DNA of 64,000 nt from positions 310,001 to 374,000 of the forward strand of contig JADJOM010000001.1 in the NCBI GenBank assembly GCA_016713785.1. The letters run 5' to 3'. Positions within the stretch are counted from its first letter, which is position 1. Each line of letters opens with the position of its first letter. Shown piece by piece: positions 36,296-44,938 of the stretch. Position numbers and translations under genes: made by a program. Source of the stretch: Gemmatimonadota bacterium. GTDB taxonomy: Bacteria > Gemmatimonadota > Gemmatimonadetes > Gemmatimonadales > GWC2-71-9. Under the pieces are notes generated by a model. That model ran no database searches and was not told the DNA's origin. It was given only the letters and a program-made list of their open reading frames with translations.

Positions 36296-37369
36296 CTACC
36301 CCGCCGCGTGTCGCTCGGCCTCGAGCAGCCCCGCCTTTCGCGGCAAGCCCCAGCGATACCCGCCCAGCGAACCGTCACGGCGGATCACCCGGTGGCAAGG
36401 GACCACCACCGCCACGCGGTTGGCGGCGCAGGCACTCGCCACGGCGCGGACCGCGCGGGGCCGCCCCACGCTCCGGGCCAGCTCGGTGTACGTCCGGGTC
36501 TCACCCGCGGGGATCGCCGTGAGGGCCTGCCACACCTTCCATTGGAAGGCCGTGCCCTGGAGGTCGAGCGGGATGGCCCCGGGCCCACCGGGCCGCCGCA
36601 CCTCCGCGGCCACCCGGCGCACCAGCCCCCGCAGCCACGCGTCGCCGGCGTCCACGCGCGTGATGCCCGCCGCCGGGAACTGGGCGTGGAGGTCGCGCGC
36701 CAGGCCGGCATCGCGGTCGCCCAGCAGCACCGCGGCCACGCCGCGATCGGTGGCGGCCACCAGCAGGCGCCCGTGCGGCGACGCCACGATCGAATAGCGG
36801 ATCTGCATGCCCCTGCCTCCCTGTTTGAACCGGCCGGGCGTCATGCCCAGCAGGCGATGCGATGCCTCGTACACCCGACTGCCCGACCCGAATCCCGCCT
36901 CGAAGACCGCGCGGCTCACCGTGCCCCCCTGCCGCAGCCCGGTCCGCAGCCGCTCGGCCCGGCGGGCCGCAGCATACTCCCGGGGGGAGACCCCGATCAC
37001 CCGCTTGAAGCTCCGCTGCAGGTGACCGGCGCTCAGTCCCGCCGCCCGCGCGAGTTCGGCGAGGCTGACCCGCGTGTCGGGATGGGCGTCGAGGTGGGCC
37101 CGCGCCCGCGCCACCGCGCGCTCGGTGGAGGTGACGGCATCCTGGTCGGGATGGCAGCGCCGGCAGGCGCGGAAGCCCGCGGCCACCGCCGCGGCCGGCG
37201 TGGCGAAGAACGTGACGTTGTCCCGCCGGGGCCGGCGCGAGGGGCAGGAAGGGCGGCAGTAGATCCCCGTGCTGCGGACGGCGTAGACAAAGCGTCCGTC
37301 GGCGGCGCGGTCGCGGGCTTCCACCGCGTGCCAGGCCTGCGTGTCTCCGGGGCGTCGTTCCGTGGGCAT
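36296..37369 (-). CDS. ada: Bifunctional Ada methyltransferase / transcription activator
   Basis: Ada repairs O6-methylguanine and methylphosphotriesters by transferring methyl groups to its own cysteines, then activates the adaptive response. The 357-residue protein has the N-terminal zinc site C38, C42, C69 and C72 (numbering equal to E. coli Ada, with C38 the acceptor). An AraC-type helix-turn-helix follows (VSLAELARAAGLSAGHLQRSFKR). The C-terminal domain has the second acceptor in VVVPCHRVIRRDGSLGGY. The ATG at 37369 is preferred to a TTG two codons upstream. All functional residues are intact. Confidence 0.96.
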   Translation of the reverse strand: MPTERRPGDTQAWHAVEARDRAADGRFVYAVRSTGIYCRPSCPSRRPRRDNVTFFATPAAAVAAGFRACRRCHPDQDAVTSTERAVARARAHLDAHPDTRVSLAELARAAGLSAGHLQRSFKRVIGVSPREYAAARRAERLRTGLRQGGTVSRAVFEAGFGSGSRVYEASHRLLGMTPGRFKQGGRGMQIRYSIVASPHGRLLVAATDRGVAAVLLGDRDAGLARDLHAQFPAAGITRVDAGDAWLRGLVRRVAAEVRRPGGPGAIPLDLQGTAFQWKVWQALTAIPAGETRTYTELARSVGRPRAVRAVASACAANRVAVVVPCHRVIRRDGSLGGYRWGLPRKAGLLEAERHAAG

Positions 37370-37382
37370 GGGCAACAGGATA

Positions 37383-37404
37383 AGCCCCGGGCGAACCCGG
37401 GGCT
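37383..37404 (-). terminator. Hairpin after the LemA gene
   Basis: A perfect 9-bp stem AGCCCCGGG/CCCGGGGCT with a CGAA tetraloop lies between the LemA-family stop (37437) and the ada start (37369). Flanking GGATA/ATCC bases extend it with a bulge. Confidence 0.6.
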
Positions 37405-37436
37405 ATCCGGATGTTGCGGTGGAACTCGGCCGCGGG

Positions 37437-38321
37437 TCAGCCCTCGGACGCCACGGCGGCCAGGGGCTGCCAGTCCTCCGAGCCGGCCCGCGCCACGAGG
37501 ACATCGGCCTCGAGCTCACCGCGCTGGATCAGTTCCCGGACCGTGGGCAACGGCACCGGCCCGCGGGGGACGCCACCCCTGGGGAGGTAGAAGTAGGTGA
37601 CGGCGGTCCGCTCGGTGACCTTGGCCGCGAGCAGCTTCCCCGCCTGCCCCGCCCCGCCGGCGATCAGCTTGCCGGCCTGCCCGGCCTGGCCGGCGATGCT
37701 CCGGGTGGCGTCCGCGAGGTGGCCGCCCGCGGAGGCGAGCAGCTGCTTGAGCCGCTCCCCGTCATCGGTCTGGAACGACTTGAGCGCGGTGGCGTCCACG
37801 TTGCCGGAGATGTCGAACTCGAGGTATGGCGCCTTGGAGAAGCCGAGGAACGGCGCCACCAGCACCGTGGGGAACGCCAGGTAGGCGTTGTTGTAGTGCT
37901 TGACGGTGGCATTGAAGGCGGAGCGCGCCTGCTGGATGTCCAGCTCGCAGTGCTGGATGCTGTCCACCAGCCGGTGGTACTGCTCGTTGGCCTTGAACTC
38001 CGGGGCGCGGTCCGCGGCGGCCAGGAGCGTGGAGAGCATCTGCCCCGACTGGGCGTACGCCACGGCGATGGCGGTGGCGTTGTTGTCCTGGGCCAGCTTC
38101 ATGTGGGTGAACTGCTCGCTCGCCTGGAAGCTCTTGACGATGTCGCCGAGCTGGTTGACCAGGTTGAGCTTCTTGCTGACCGCCACCTGCACGTTGGAGG
38201 TGGCCTCGCGCACCTCCTGGGCCTGCTTCTGCAGCTTGTTGTAGGTCCACGCCGCGAAGGCCACCAGCGGCAGGGCAATCCACAAGACCAGCGAAAAGAG
38301 TCCGGTGATGACGTCCCACAT
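37437..38321 (-). CDS. LemA-family protein fused to a GYF-like domain
   Basis: This 294-residue protein has one N-terminal membrane helix (LVLWIALPLVAFAAW) and the LemA helical domain (YNKLQKQAQEVREATSNVQV; SAFNATVKHYNNAYLAFPT). A Gly/Ala/Gln linker repeats GQAGKL around residues 210-230. The C-terminal ~60 residues (YLPRGGVPRGPVPLPTVREL, then DVLVARAGSEDWQPLA) match the GYF_2 domain, which binds proline-rich peptides. LemA function is unknown. The ATG at 38321 has GGAG eight bases before it, so it is favoured over a GTG at 38330. Confidence 0.88.
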   Translation of the reverse strand: MWDVITGLFSLVLWIALPLVAFAAWTYNKLQKQAQEVREATSNVQVAVSKKLNLVNQLGDIVKSFQASEQFTHMKLAQDNNATAIAVAYAQSGQMLSTLLAAADRAPEFKANEQYHRLVDSIQHCELDIQQARSAFNATVKHYNNAYLAFPTVLVAPFLGFSKAPYLEFDISGNVDATALKSFQTDDGERLKQLLASAGGHLADATRSIAGQAGQAGKLIAGGAGQAGKLLAAKVTERTAVTYFYLPRGGVPRGPVPLPTVRELIQRGELEADVLVARAGSEDWQPLAAVASEG

Positions 38322-38363
38322 GGCAGACACTCCAGGCGTGAGGGCGAAGGGGCGACCGGCCGG

Positions 38364-39308
38364 TCAGGGCCGGCCGATATCGAAGGTGACGTTGGAGAGT
38401 GTGAGCGGCGTGGTGGCGGCCGTGGCCGGCGATGGCACCAGCGTGGCCGAAAGGGTTCCCTGGATCCGGGTGGCCGTGAGGCTGGTGATCTCGAGGGTGC
38501 CGGTATTGCCCGTCCCTCCGCCCCAGCAGCAGTTGACCGGCCCGTTGGGGTTGGTCCACGGGCCGCTCATCACCACCACGGGATCCCCGGGCGCGCTGCC
38601 GAGCGGGTAGGTACCCACGCCGGCGAACGACGTCTTGGCGATGGAGATGGAGTAGGCGGTGTTGCTGCCGCCGACGACCAGCGTGCCGCTCTGCAGCTGC
38701 ATGACCACCGTGGCGGCGTGCCACGCCGCGCCGCCCACGGTGCCGTCCAGCCGGCTGCCGTAGTTGTCCGGCAGGGTGGCGAGGGTCCCGCCCAGCAGCA
38801 GGTCGAACTGGCCGTTGGTCACCACCCGCTGCCCCAGCGCCGCGCCGAGCAGGGAGTCGGCGGTGAAGGCGAAGGTGCCGACGATGTGCCCGGCAGTCAG
38901 CGTGGTGATGGTGACCGTCCCGGCCGCGCCCGAGAGAGGCGTGCTCCAGCCGCGCGGCAGGAGGTCGGTGACCTGCGCGTATCCGCCGACGTTGGTGCCC
39001 CCCATGCCCAGCCGGTAGGTCCCCACGGAATCGACGTTGTAGAGCACGATCTGGATCGTGGTGCCGTTCTGCGACCCCTGGATCAGGATGACACCGAAGG
39101 TCCCGACCTGGGCATCCTCGGAGACGGTTGCGCTGGTCCAAGGCACCCCGTCGATGACGGCGGAGATCCCGCCGGAGCCCCCGCCCCCACCCCCACCGCC
39201 GCCGCCGCCGCCGCCGCCGCCGGGACCGGTCGATCCACCACTCCCGCCACAACCAGCCACCGCCGCGAAACCGGCCAGCGTGCCCGCGGCCCATCGGATC
39301 CAGCGCAT
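38364..39308 (-). CDS. Lipoprotein with poly-glycine linker, two similar beta domains
   Basis: This 314-residue lipoprotein has lipobox FAAVAGC (cysteine 20) and then a run of 15 glycines within about residues 30-46 that serves as a flexible linker. The rest holds two similar halves, each starting with a tryptophan-containing strand (VIDGVPWTSATV; LDGTVGGAAWHAATV) and containing GTYxLG (VGTYRLGMGG; VGTYPLGSAPG). This suggests an internal duplication. The family resembles DUF6252-like lipoproteins of Bacteroidota and Gemmatimonadota. Function unknown; it is probably surface-exposed. Confidence 0.75.
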   Translation of the reverse strand: MRWIRWAAGTLAGFAAVAGCGGSGGSTGPGGGGGGGGGGGGGGGSGGISAVIDGVPWTSATVSEDAQVGTFGVILIQGSQNGTTIQIVLYNVDSVGTYRLGMGGTNVGGYAQVTDLLPRGWSTPLSGAAGTVTITTLTAGHIVGTFAFTADSLLGAALGQRVVTNGQFDLLLGGTLATLPDNYGSRLDGTVGGAAWHAATVVMQLQSGTLVVGGSNTAYSISIAKTSFAGVGTYPLGSAPGDPVVVMSGPWTNPNGPVNCCWGGGTGNTGTLEITSLTATRIQGTLSATLVPSPATAATTPLTLSNVTFDIGRP

Positions 39309-39437
39309 GAGGGACTCCAGGAAGGGTTCCTCCCGCCATGCGCAGTCCGGGCGCCAGAACCGTCATCCGCGATGTAACGAAGCGGCGACTGGCCCAATCG
39401 GGATTCCGGGGTAGGTTGGGGGCACGGGAACCCGTTC

Positions 39438-39977
39438 ATGACTACCGATCCACTACCGGACAGCGACCGGGAGGTCGTTGACCGGCTGTTCGCCGCGGCC
39501 TACGAAGAGCTGCGGCGCCTTGCCACGGCGGTGCGCCGGGGCGAGTCCTCGCATACCCTGACGCCCACCGCGCTGGTGAACGAGGCATGGCTCAAGCTCT
39601 CGGCCTCCCCGGCGGTGGGCCGGCTCTCGCGCCCCGAGTTCAAGCGGGTGGCGGCGCGGGCGATGCGGCAGGTGCTGGTCGAGGCGGCGCGCCGGCGCAC
39701 CGCGGACAAGCGCGGGGGCGGGATCCCGGACGTGACCTTCGACGAGGCGCTGGCCCATCCCGCCGCCTCGGGGGAGGACATGCTGCAGCTGCACGAGGCG
39801 CTGGAGACCCTGGCCACGATCAGCCCGCGCCAGGCGGCCATGGTGGAGGGTCGCTTCTTCGGCGGGCTCGAGATCCCGGAGATCGCCGAGTGGCTCGGCG
39901 TCTCCGAGGCCACGGTGCTGCGGGACTGGCGCGCGGCGCGCGCCTGGCTGGCCCACGCCCTCCGCGCGCAGGGGTGA
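39438..39977 (+). CDS. ECF-type RNA polymerase sigma factor (TIGR02999-like)
   Basis: This 179-residue sigma factor is of the group common in Acidobacteriota, Planctomycetota and Gemmatimonadota. Region 2 is short (YEELRRLATAVRRGESSHTL, TPTALVNEAWLKLS). Region 4 ends in a helix-turn-helix (LEIPEIAEWLGVSEATVLRDWRAARAWL). No anti-sigma gene is adjacent. Instead the next gene, 7 bases on, is a kinase with TPR repeats, the usual partner of this class, which may control the sigma factor by phosphorylation. ATG start. Confidence 0.92.
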   Translation: MTTDPLPDSDREVVDRLFAAAYEELRRLATAVRRGESSHTLTPTALVNEAWLKLSASPAVGRLSRPEFKRVAARAMRQVLVEAARRRTADKRGGGIPDVTFDEALAHPAASGEDMLQLHEALETLATISPRQAAMVEGRFFGGLEIPEIAEWLGVSEATVLRDWRAARAWLAHALRAQG

Positions 39978-39984
39978 GGCCGCG

Positions 39985-42663
39985 ATGAACCGGGCACGCT
40001 GGGACCGGGTCCAGGCGCTGTTCCACGAGGCGCTGCCGCTGCCCGACGGGGAGCGGCGGGCCTTCCTCGAGGACGCCGCGGAGGGAGACGAGGCGCTGGT
40101 CGGCGACGTGCTGGGGATGCTGGCGCAGGACGCGCGGGGCGACTCGATCCTGGACCGTGGCGTGGGCCCCGCGGCGGAAGCCGTCATCGGCCGGCTGGAC
40201 GAGGCGATGCTGGGCCGCCAGCTGTTCGGGCCCTACCGGCTGCTGCGGATCCTGGGCGAGGGGGGAATGGGCGTGGTGTACCTCGCCGATCGCGCCGACC
40301 TCGGCAGCCAGGCCGCCATCAAGATCCTCCCCGACGCCTGGCTCTCCCCGGGCCGCCGCGAGCGGTTCCTGGCCGAGCAGCGCACCCTGGCGCAGCTCAA
40401 CGATCCCGGCATCGCCAGGCTCTACGATGCCGACACCCTGCCCGACGGGACGCCGTGGTTCGCGATGGAGTTCGTGGACGGCGAGCCGCTCACCGCCTGG
40501 TGCCGCAGCCACCAGTGCGGCATCCGGGAGCGGCTGGCGCTGTTCCGGACGGTGTGTGAGGCGGTCCGGCATGCCCACCAGCACGCGGTGATTCACCGCG
40601 ACCTCAAGCCCTCCAACATCATGGTGCGCGCCGACGGCGTGGTGAAGCTGCTCGACTTCGGCATCGCCAAGCAGCTGGAGGCGGTGGACCTCCCGGCCGA
40701 CCAGACCCGCACCGGGCTGCGCGCGCTCACCCCCGCCTACGCGGCCCCCGAGCAGCTCCGCGGGGGCCGGGTCGGGGTGCACTCCGACGTCTACTCGCTC
40801 GGGGTGGTGCTCTACGAGCTGCTCGCGGGCCGCCTGCCCCACGACCTCAGCGGCCGCTCCCCGGACGAGGCGGCGGCCATCATCGCCGCGCAGGAGCCGC
40901 CGCGACCCTCGGTGGCGGCCCGGGAGACGGCGGCGCGGGCCGGGGACCTCTGGTCGGCGCTGGGCGCCGGGGCCTGGGCCGACCTCGACGTGCTCTGCCT
41001 CACCGCCATGCGCGCCGACCCCGCGCGGCGCTATCGCACGGTGGATGCACTGCTGGCCGAAGTGGACCGGTTCCTCGACGGCCGCCCGCTCGAGGCCCGG
41101 CCCGACACCGTCGGCTACCGGCTGGGGAAGTTCGTCCGCCGGCATGCCGCGGCCGTCGGTTCCGGGGTCACGATCGCGCTGCTGGTGATCGGCCTGGTGG
41201 CCTTCTACACCCTGCGGCTGGCACGCGCGCGGAACGCCGCCCTCGCCGAGGCGGCGCGTACCGATCAGATCCAGCGCTTCATGCTGAACCTCTTCCAGGG
41301 CGGCGAGGAGGACGTGGCGCCGGCGGACAGTCTGCGCGTGGTGACCCTGCTCGAGGGCGGCGTGCAGCAGGCGGGCACCCTCGACCGCGAACCGGAGGTA
41401 CAGGAGGAGCTCTACCTCACGCTTGGCTCGGTCTTCCAGCGGCTCGGCAAGCTGGACCGGGCAGACTCGCTCATCGCGAAGGCGCGGGCGCAGCGCGCCG
41501 CGCGCCTGGGCCCGGAGGACCCGGCGCTGGCCCGCGTCGATGTGGCGCTGGGCCGCCTCCGGCTCGACCAGGCCCGGTTCGAGGACGCGGAAGCCCTGGT
41601 CCGGCGTGGACTGGCCAGCGCCCGCGCGTCGCTCCCGGCCGACCACCCCACGGTCGTGGACGCCACCGTCACCCTGGGCCAGGTCCTCCAGAAGCGCGGC
41701 CGCTACGACGAGGCCATCGGGATCCTCGGCGAGGTGGTGCGACGCGACTCCACCGCCGGGGACGCCGCGCCCGACCGCGCGGCGCACCTGCGGGAGCTGG
41801 CCAACGCCCACTTCTACGCCGGCCACTACCCGGCCGCCGATTCGCTCGGCCGCCGGGTGCTGGCGCTGCACGAGCAGCGCTACGGCCGCCGGCATCCCGA
41901 GGTGGCGACGGACCTCGCGAGCCTGGGGGAGATCGAGGTGATGCTGGGACGCTATGCCGCCGCCGAGAGCTCGTACGCCCAGGCGCTGGCCATCACCGAG
42001 GGGTGGTATGGCGAGGATCACCCGGAGGTGGCCGCCAACCTCACGCGCCTGGGCCGCGCCCTCACCTATGAGCGGAAGCTCCCCGAGGCCAATGCGGCCC
42101 TCGAGCGGGCCTTCGCGATTCAGGAGCGGGTGTTCGGGCCGGTGCACCCGCAGGTGGCGGAGGCGCTCAACGAGCTCGGCAACGCGGCCTGGACCGCGGG
42201 GGAGCTCGACCTGGCGGAGGCGCGGTTCCGCCGGGTGGTGGCGATCTACCGCCAGGTGTTCGGCACGCAGCACCAGTTCGTCGCGGTGGCGATGTCCAAC
42301 CTGGCCAGCGTGCTGTCGGAGAAGAAGGACTATCACACGGCGGAGGACCTGTTCCGGCAGGCCATCGCGATCTACGACGCGGTCCTCTCGCCCGGGCACG
42401 TCAACGCCGGGATCGGCCACATCAAGCTGGGCCGCACGCTGCTGCGGCAGCGGCGATTCCGCGAGGCCACCGTCGAGACCCGGGCGGGCTATGACATCCT
42501 GGTCCGCCAGACCGACCCCGCGACCTCCTTCCTCCGCGCCGCCCGCAAGGACCTCGCGGCCGCCTTCGACTCGCTCGGCGAGCCGGCCCAGGCGGCGCGC
42601 TTCCACGCCGAGCTGGCGGATACCATTCCCCCGGCCACTGCGGTGGCGCGGCCAGCCACCTAG
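39985..42663 (+). CDS. Membrane Ser/Thr protein kinase with C-terminal TPR repeats
   Basis: This 892-residue PknB-type kinase has the glycine loop GEGGMGVV (91-98), the Lys in AAIKILP (113), the catalytic loop IHRDLKPSN (203-211) and DFG (224-226). One membrane helix (VGSGVTIALLVIGLVAFYTL, about 390) follows. The outside half has about ten TPR units of the kinesin-light-chain style (HPEVATDLASLGEIEVMLGR, HPQVAEALNELGNAAW). TPRs would sense a periplasmic partner. Being 7 bases after the ECF gene, the two form a signalling pair. Confidence 0.95.
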   Translation: MNRARWDRVQALFHEALPLPDGERRAFLEDAAEGDEALVGDVLGMLAQDARGDSILDRGVGPAAEAVIGRLDEAMLGRQLFGPYRLLRILGEGGMGVVYLADRADLGSQAAIKILPDAWLSPGRRERFLAEQRTLAQLNDPGIARLYDADTLPDGTPWFAMEFVDGEPLTAWCRSHQCGIRERLALFRTVCEAVRHAHQHAVIHRDLKPSNIMVRADGVVKLLDFGIAKQLEAVDLPADQTRTGLRALTPAYAAPEQLRGGRVGVHSDVYSLGVVLYELLAGRLPHDLSGRSPDEAAAIIAAQEPPRPSVAARETAARAGDLWSALGAGAWADLDVLCLTAMRADPARRYRTVDALLAEVDRFLDGRPLEARPDTVGYRLGKFVRRHAAAVGSGVTIALLVIGLVAFYTLRLARARNAALAEAARTDQIQRFMLNLFQGGEEDVAPADSLRVVTLLEGGVQQAGTLDREPEVQEELYLTLGSVFQRLGKLDRADSLIAKARAQRAARLGPEDPALARVDVALGRLRLDQARFEDAEALVRRGLASARASLPADHPTVVDATVTLGQVLQKRGRYDEAIGILGEVVRRDSTAGDAAPDRAAHLRELANAHFYAGHYPAADSLGRRVLALHEQRYGRRHPEVATDLASLGEIEVMLGRYAAAESSYAQALAITEGWYGEDHPEVAANLTRLGRALTYERKLPEANAALERAFAIQERVFGPVHPQVAEALNELGNAAWTAGELDLAEARFRRVVAIYRQVFGTQHQFVAVAMSNLASVLSEKKDYHTAEDLFRQAIAIYDAVLSPGHVNAGIGHIKLGRTLLRQRRFREATVETRAGYDILVRQTDPATSFLRAARKDLAAAFDSLGEPAQAARFHAELADTIPPATAVARPAT

Positions 42664-42676
42664 CGGAGGCGGTCCA

Positions 42677-42703
42677 GGGAACCAATTGCGGGCGCATGAC
42701 GTC
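42677..42703 (+). promoter_or_regulatory. Candidate SigR-like ECF promoter before the YHS gene
   Basis: GGGAACC (42677-42683), 16 bases, then CGTC (42700-42703). This is one of six sites of the pattern GGAACC-N15/16-CGTY in the right half of the window. It lies 58 bases before the YHS gene's ATG and after the kinase stop. Confidence 0.5.
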
Positions 42704-42760
42704 TCCGGAGGAGCAGCCGCCGGGCGGTCCGGCGGCGGCATCACCCCAGGAGGTCCCGCG

Positions 42761-43234
42761 ATGCACCCCGACCCAGCTCAGACCCGGCGGCTGACGCTCC
42801 GCGCCGCCGCCCTGCTCCTTCTCGTGCTGCCCCTGCGGCTCGGCGGCCAGGCCATCAACACCGACCGCGCCGGCGTGGCACTGGGCGGCTACGACGCGGT
42901 GGCGTACCACGAGGACCAGCGCGCGGTGCCCGGCACCGCTGACCTCATCGTGCAGCATGACGGCGCCACCTATCGCTTCAGCACCGCCGCGCACCGGGAT
43001 GCCTTCGCGGCCGACCCGGCGCCGTACCTCCCGGCCTACGGCGGCTACTGCGCGTATGGCGTCTCCCGCGGGTACAAGGTGAAAGTCGATCCCGAGGCCT
43101 TCACCTTGGTGGAGGGACGGCTTTACCTCAACTACGACAAGGGGGTGCAGGGGCGCTGGCTCAAGGACATCCCTGGCTATGTAGCCAAGGCGGATGCCAA
43201 CTGGCCGGGCCTCAAGGACCAGCCGCGGCGCTAG
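42761..43234 (+). CDS. Secreted YHS-domain protein
   Basis: This 157-residue exported protein has a hydrophobic signal (LRAAALLLLVLPLRLGGQ) and the YHS-type segment GATYRFSTAAHRDAFAADP, then YGGYCAYGVSRGYKVKVDPE and RLYLNYDKGVQGRW. YHS domains are thought to bind a metal; here the His, Cys and Tyr of the core are present. The exact role is unknown. The start at 42761 has AGGAGG seven bases before it. A candidate ECF promoter precedes it, and a terminator follows. Confidence 0.88.
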   Translation: MHPDPAQTRRLTLRAAALLLLVLPLRLGGQAINTDRAGVALGGYDAVAYHEDQRAVPGTADLIVQHDGATYRFSTAAHRDAFAADPAPYLPAYGGYCAYGVSRGYKVKVDPEAFTLVEGRLYLNYDKGVQGRWLKDIPGYVAKADANWPGLKDQPRR

Positions 43235-43252
43235 CGCCCCCGCCCCGGCCCC

Positions 43253-43298
43253 GACGGACGACGGCCCTCCCCGGCAATGGGGAGAGCCGTGTCCGTCC
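43253..43298. terminator. Imperfect long hairpin between convergent genes
   Basis: About 18 base pairs form between 43253-43272 and 43279-43298 with one mismatch and one bulge, around loop GGCAAT. It lies between the YHS stop (43234) and the glucose dehydrogenase stop (43316), which face each other. Confidence 0.6.
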
Positions 43299-43315
43299 GC
43301 CACGCCGTCGCCCCT

Positions 43316-44470
43316 TCAGTCGGCGACGCGGCAGAACGCCTTGATGACACCCTGGCCCATGGTGAGCAGGCTGAGCAGTTGGGCGTGGTGGGCCAGGCCC
43401 TCCACGGGATGCGTGAGCAGGCGCGCCAGCCATCCGGGATACTGCGCCTCGCAGCGCACCAGGTCGCCCACGCCGGCCTCGAAGTACTCGCGGTTGGCGT
43501 TGACCGTCCCCACCATCACCTTGTTTCCCAGGACGAACTCGAGGTTGATCCGGTCAGCCGGGACCTCCACCCGGCGGTCGCCGCCGGTGACGCTCGAGAG
43601 CACCAGCACCCCGTTCTTCGCGAGCGCCTGCATGCTCTCGAACACGATGGGGGAGAACCCGGTGGCCTCGAAGACCAGGTCGAAGGGGCCGTGCCGCGCC
43701 GCCCCATCGAGCACCGGGAGGTCGCGGGTGGAGCAGTACCGCGCCCCGAGCGCCTCGACCAGCTCGGCGTTGAGGTACGGCGCGCGCTCCAGCCCGAACA
43801 CCGTCACGTCGAGCCCGCGGAGCCGGAGCGCCATCGCGGCCAGCAGGCCGATGGTGCCGGCGCCCATGACCGCGGCCTTCCGGGGGCGCCAGACCCGCAG
43901 GCGCCGCTGGATCTCCCAGGCCTGCGCGATGCCCTTCTCCACCACGGTGGTGGGCTCGAGCAACACGCCCCGCTCCCCGAGCGAGGCCGGCAGCTTCACC
44001 AGGAACTCGGCGTCGTCCACGTAGTACTCGGCCAGGTAGCCGTGCCGCAGGTTGATGCCGCGCTCAAAGTAGGTGTCGTCGGTGGTCATGTCGCTGGTGC
44101 CGATGACGTCGTACAGGCTGTGGCCCGGCCGCCGCACCGTGGCCACGACGAGGTCGCCCGGCGCGCACTCGGTGACCATCGGTCCCACCTCCACGACGCG
44201 ACCCAGGCTCTCGTGCCCGATCACCAGCACGTCCTCGCCCGGCGGCGCGGCGCCGTACTCCGCGGCATTGATCTCCTTGTCGGTGCCGTCCACCCCGACG
44301 CGCAGCACCCGGACCAGCACTCCGCGGCCCCCCGGAACGTCCGCCACCCGGGGGCGCGGCAGGGTCGTCAGGTGGGCGGAGCCGGGGCGGCCCGGGATCA
44401 CCGCCACCGCCTGCATCGTGGCGACGGCGCTCAAGGAGGTTGCTTCGCGGGGGGCCAGGGTGCCTGTCAT
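43316..44470 (-). CDS. Glucose 1-dehydrogenase (zinc MDR type)
   Basis: This 384-residue medium-chain dehydrogenase resembles archaeal glucose dehydrogenases that oxidise glucose to gluconolactone. GVDGTDKEINAAEYG carries Asp61 at the catalytic zinc position, as in haloarchaeal enzymes, and GHESLGRVVEVG supplies H86 and E87. The cofactor motif is VMGAGTIGLLAAMAL. VGTVNANREYFEAGV is the hallmark C-terminal stretch. The structural zinc cysteines are absent (RRPGHSLYDVIGTSDM). The ATG overlaps the GNAT stop (ATGA). It is the last gene of a five-gene unit with GMC oxidoreductase and VOC proteins. Confidence 0.88.
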   Translation of the reverse strand: MTGTLAPREATSLSAVATMQAVAVIPGRPGSAHLTTLPRPRVADVPGGRGVLVRVLRVGVDGTDKEINAAEYGAAPPGEDVLVIGHESLGRVVEVGPMVTECAPGDLVVATVRRPGHSLYDVIGTSDMTTDDTYFERGINLRHGYLAEYYVDDAEFLVKLPASLGERGVLLEPTTVVEKGIAQAWEIQRRLRVWRPRKAAVMGAGTIGLLAAMALRLRGLDVTVFGLERAPYLNAELVEALGARYCSTRDLPVLDGAARHGPFDLVFEATGFSPIVFESMQALAKNGVLVLSSVTGGDRRVEVPADRINLEFVLGNKVMVGTVNANREYFEAGVGDLVRCEAQYPGWLARLLTHPVEGLAHHAQLLSLLTMGQGVIKAFCRVAD

Positions 44471-44919
44471 GCGATCGCTCGCCGGGGAAGGTATGCGGGG
44501 CCGCGCGGTGCGATGGTCGCGGGGCGCGCGAAGGGCTCGGCGTGGCAGTCCTCGCGGGTGAAGTCATCGGCGATCACCCGCACCTGCAGCCAGCGGCCCA
44601 GGTCGAGCAGGAGCGCGCGCGCCTGGCGGGCGATGCCCTGACGGCGCGCCGCGGGCTCGACGTACATCCCGGCGAGGTGGGCCAGCGGCGGCTCGAAGGG
44701 GCCGGCGTGGCGGAAGCGGAGCACGAGGTAGCCGACGGTCCGGTCGGCGGCGCGGATCAGCCAGGCGTGCCAGAGTTGGTCATCGCCGAGCATGCGCGCC
44801 GCCTCGCGCGCGGCGTGGGCCGGCTCCAGGGAGATGCCCTCGAGGCGCCGCCACCGTACCAGGTGACCGGCGAGGAGGTCGGCATCCGCGGGGCCGAGCT
44901 GCTGGAACTGGGTCGCCAT
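44467..44919 (-). CDS. GNAT-family acetyltransferase
   Basis: This 150-residue acetyl-CoA-dependent transferase has the motif-A loop VEPAARRQGIARQARALLLD, with the Q/RxxGxA pyrophosphate loop, and the strand VGYLVLRFR. The substrate is unknown. The ATG at 44919 follows the VOC stop by 19 bases, and its stop overlaps the glucose dehydrogenase start. Why an acetyltransferase lies inside a sugar-oxidation operon is not clear; it could act on an amino-sugar or a protein. Confidence 0.85.
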   Translation of the reverse strand: MATQFQQLGPADADLLAGHLVRWRRLEGISLEPAHAAREAARMLGDDQLWHAWLIRAADRTVGYLVLRFRHAGPFEPPLAHLAGMYVEPAARRQGIARQARALLLDLGRWLQVRVIADDFTREDCHAEPFARPATIAPRGPAYLPRRAIA

Positions 44920-44938
44920 CGCTGCCTCCAGGACCGGA

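Noticed and set aside
39426..39432. GGGAACC before the TIGR02999-like sigma gene
   Set aside because: It is only a few bases before the ATG and has no CGTY at the correct distance.
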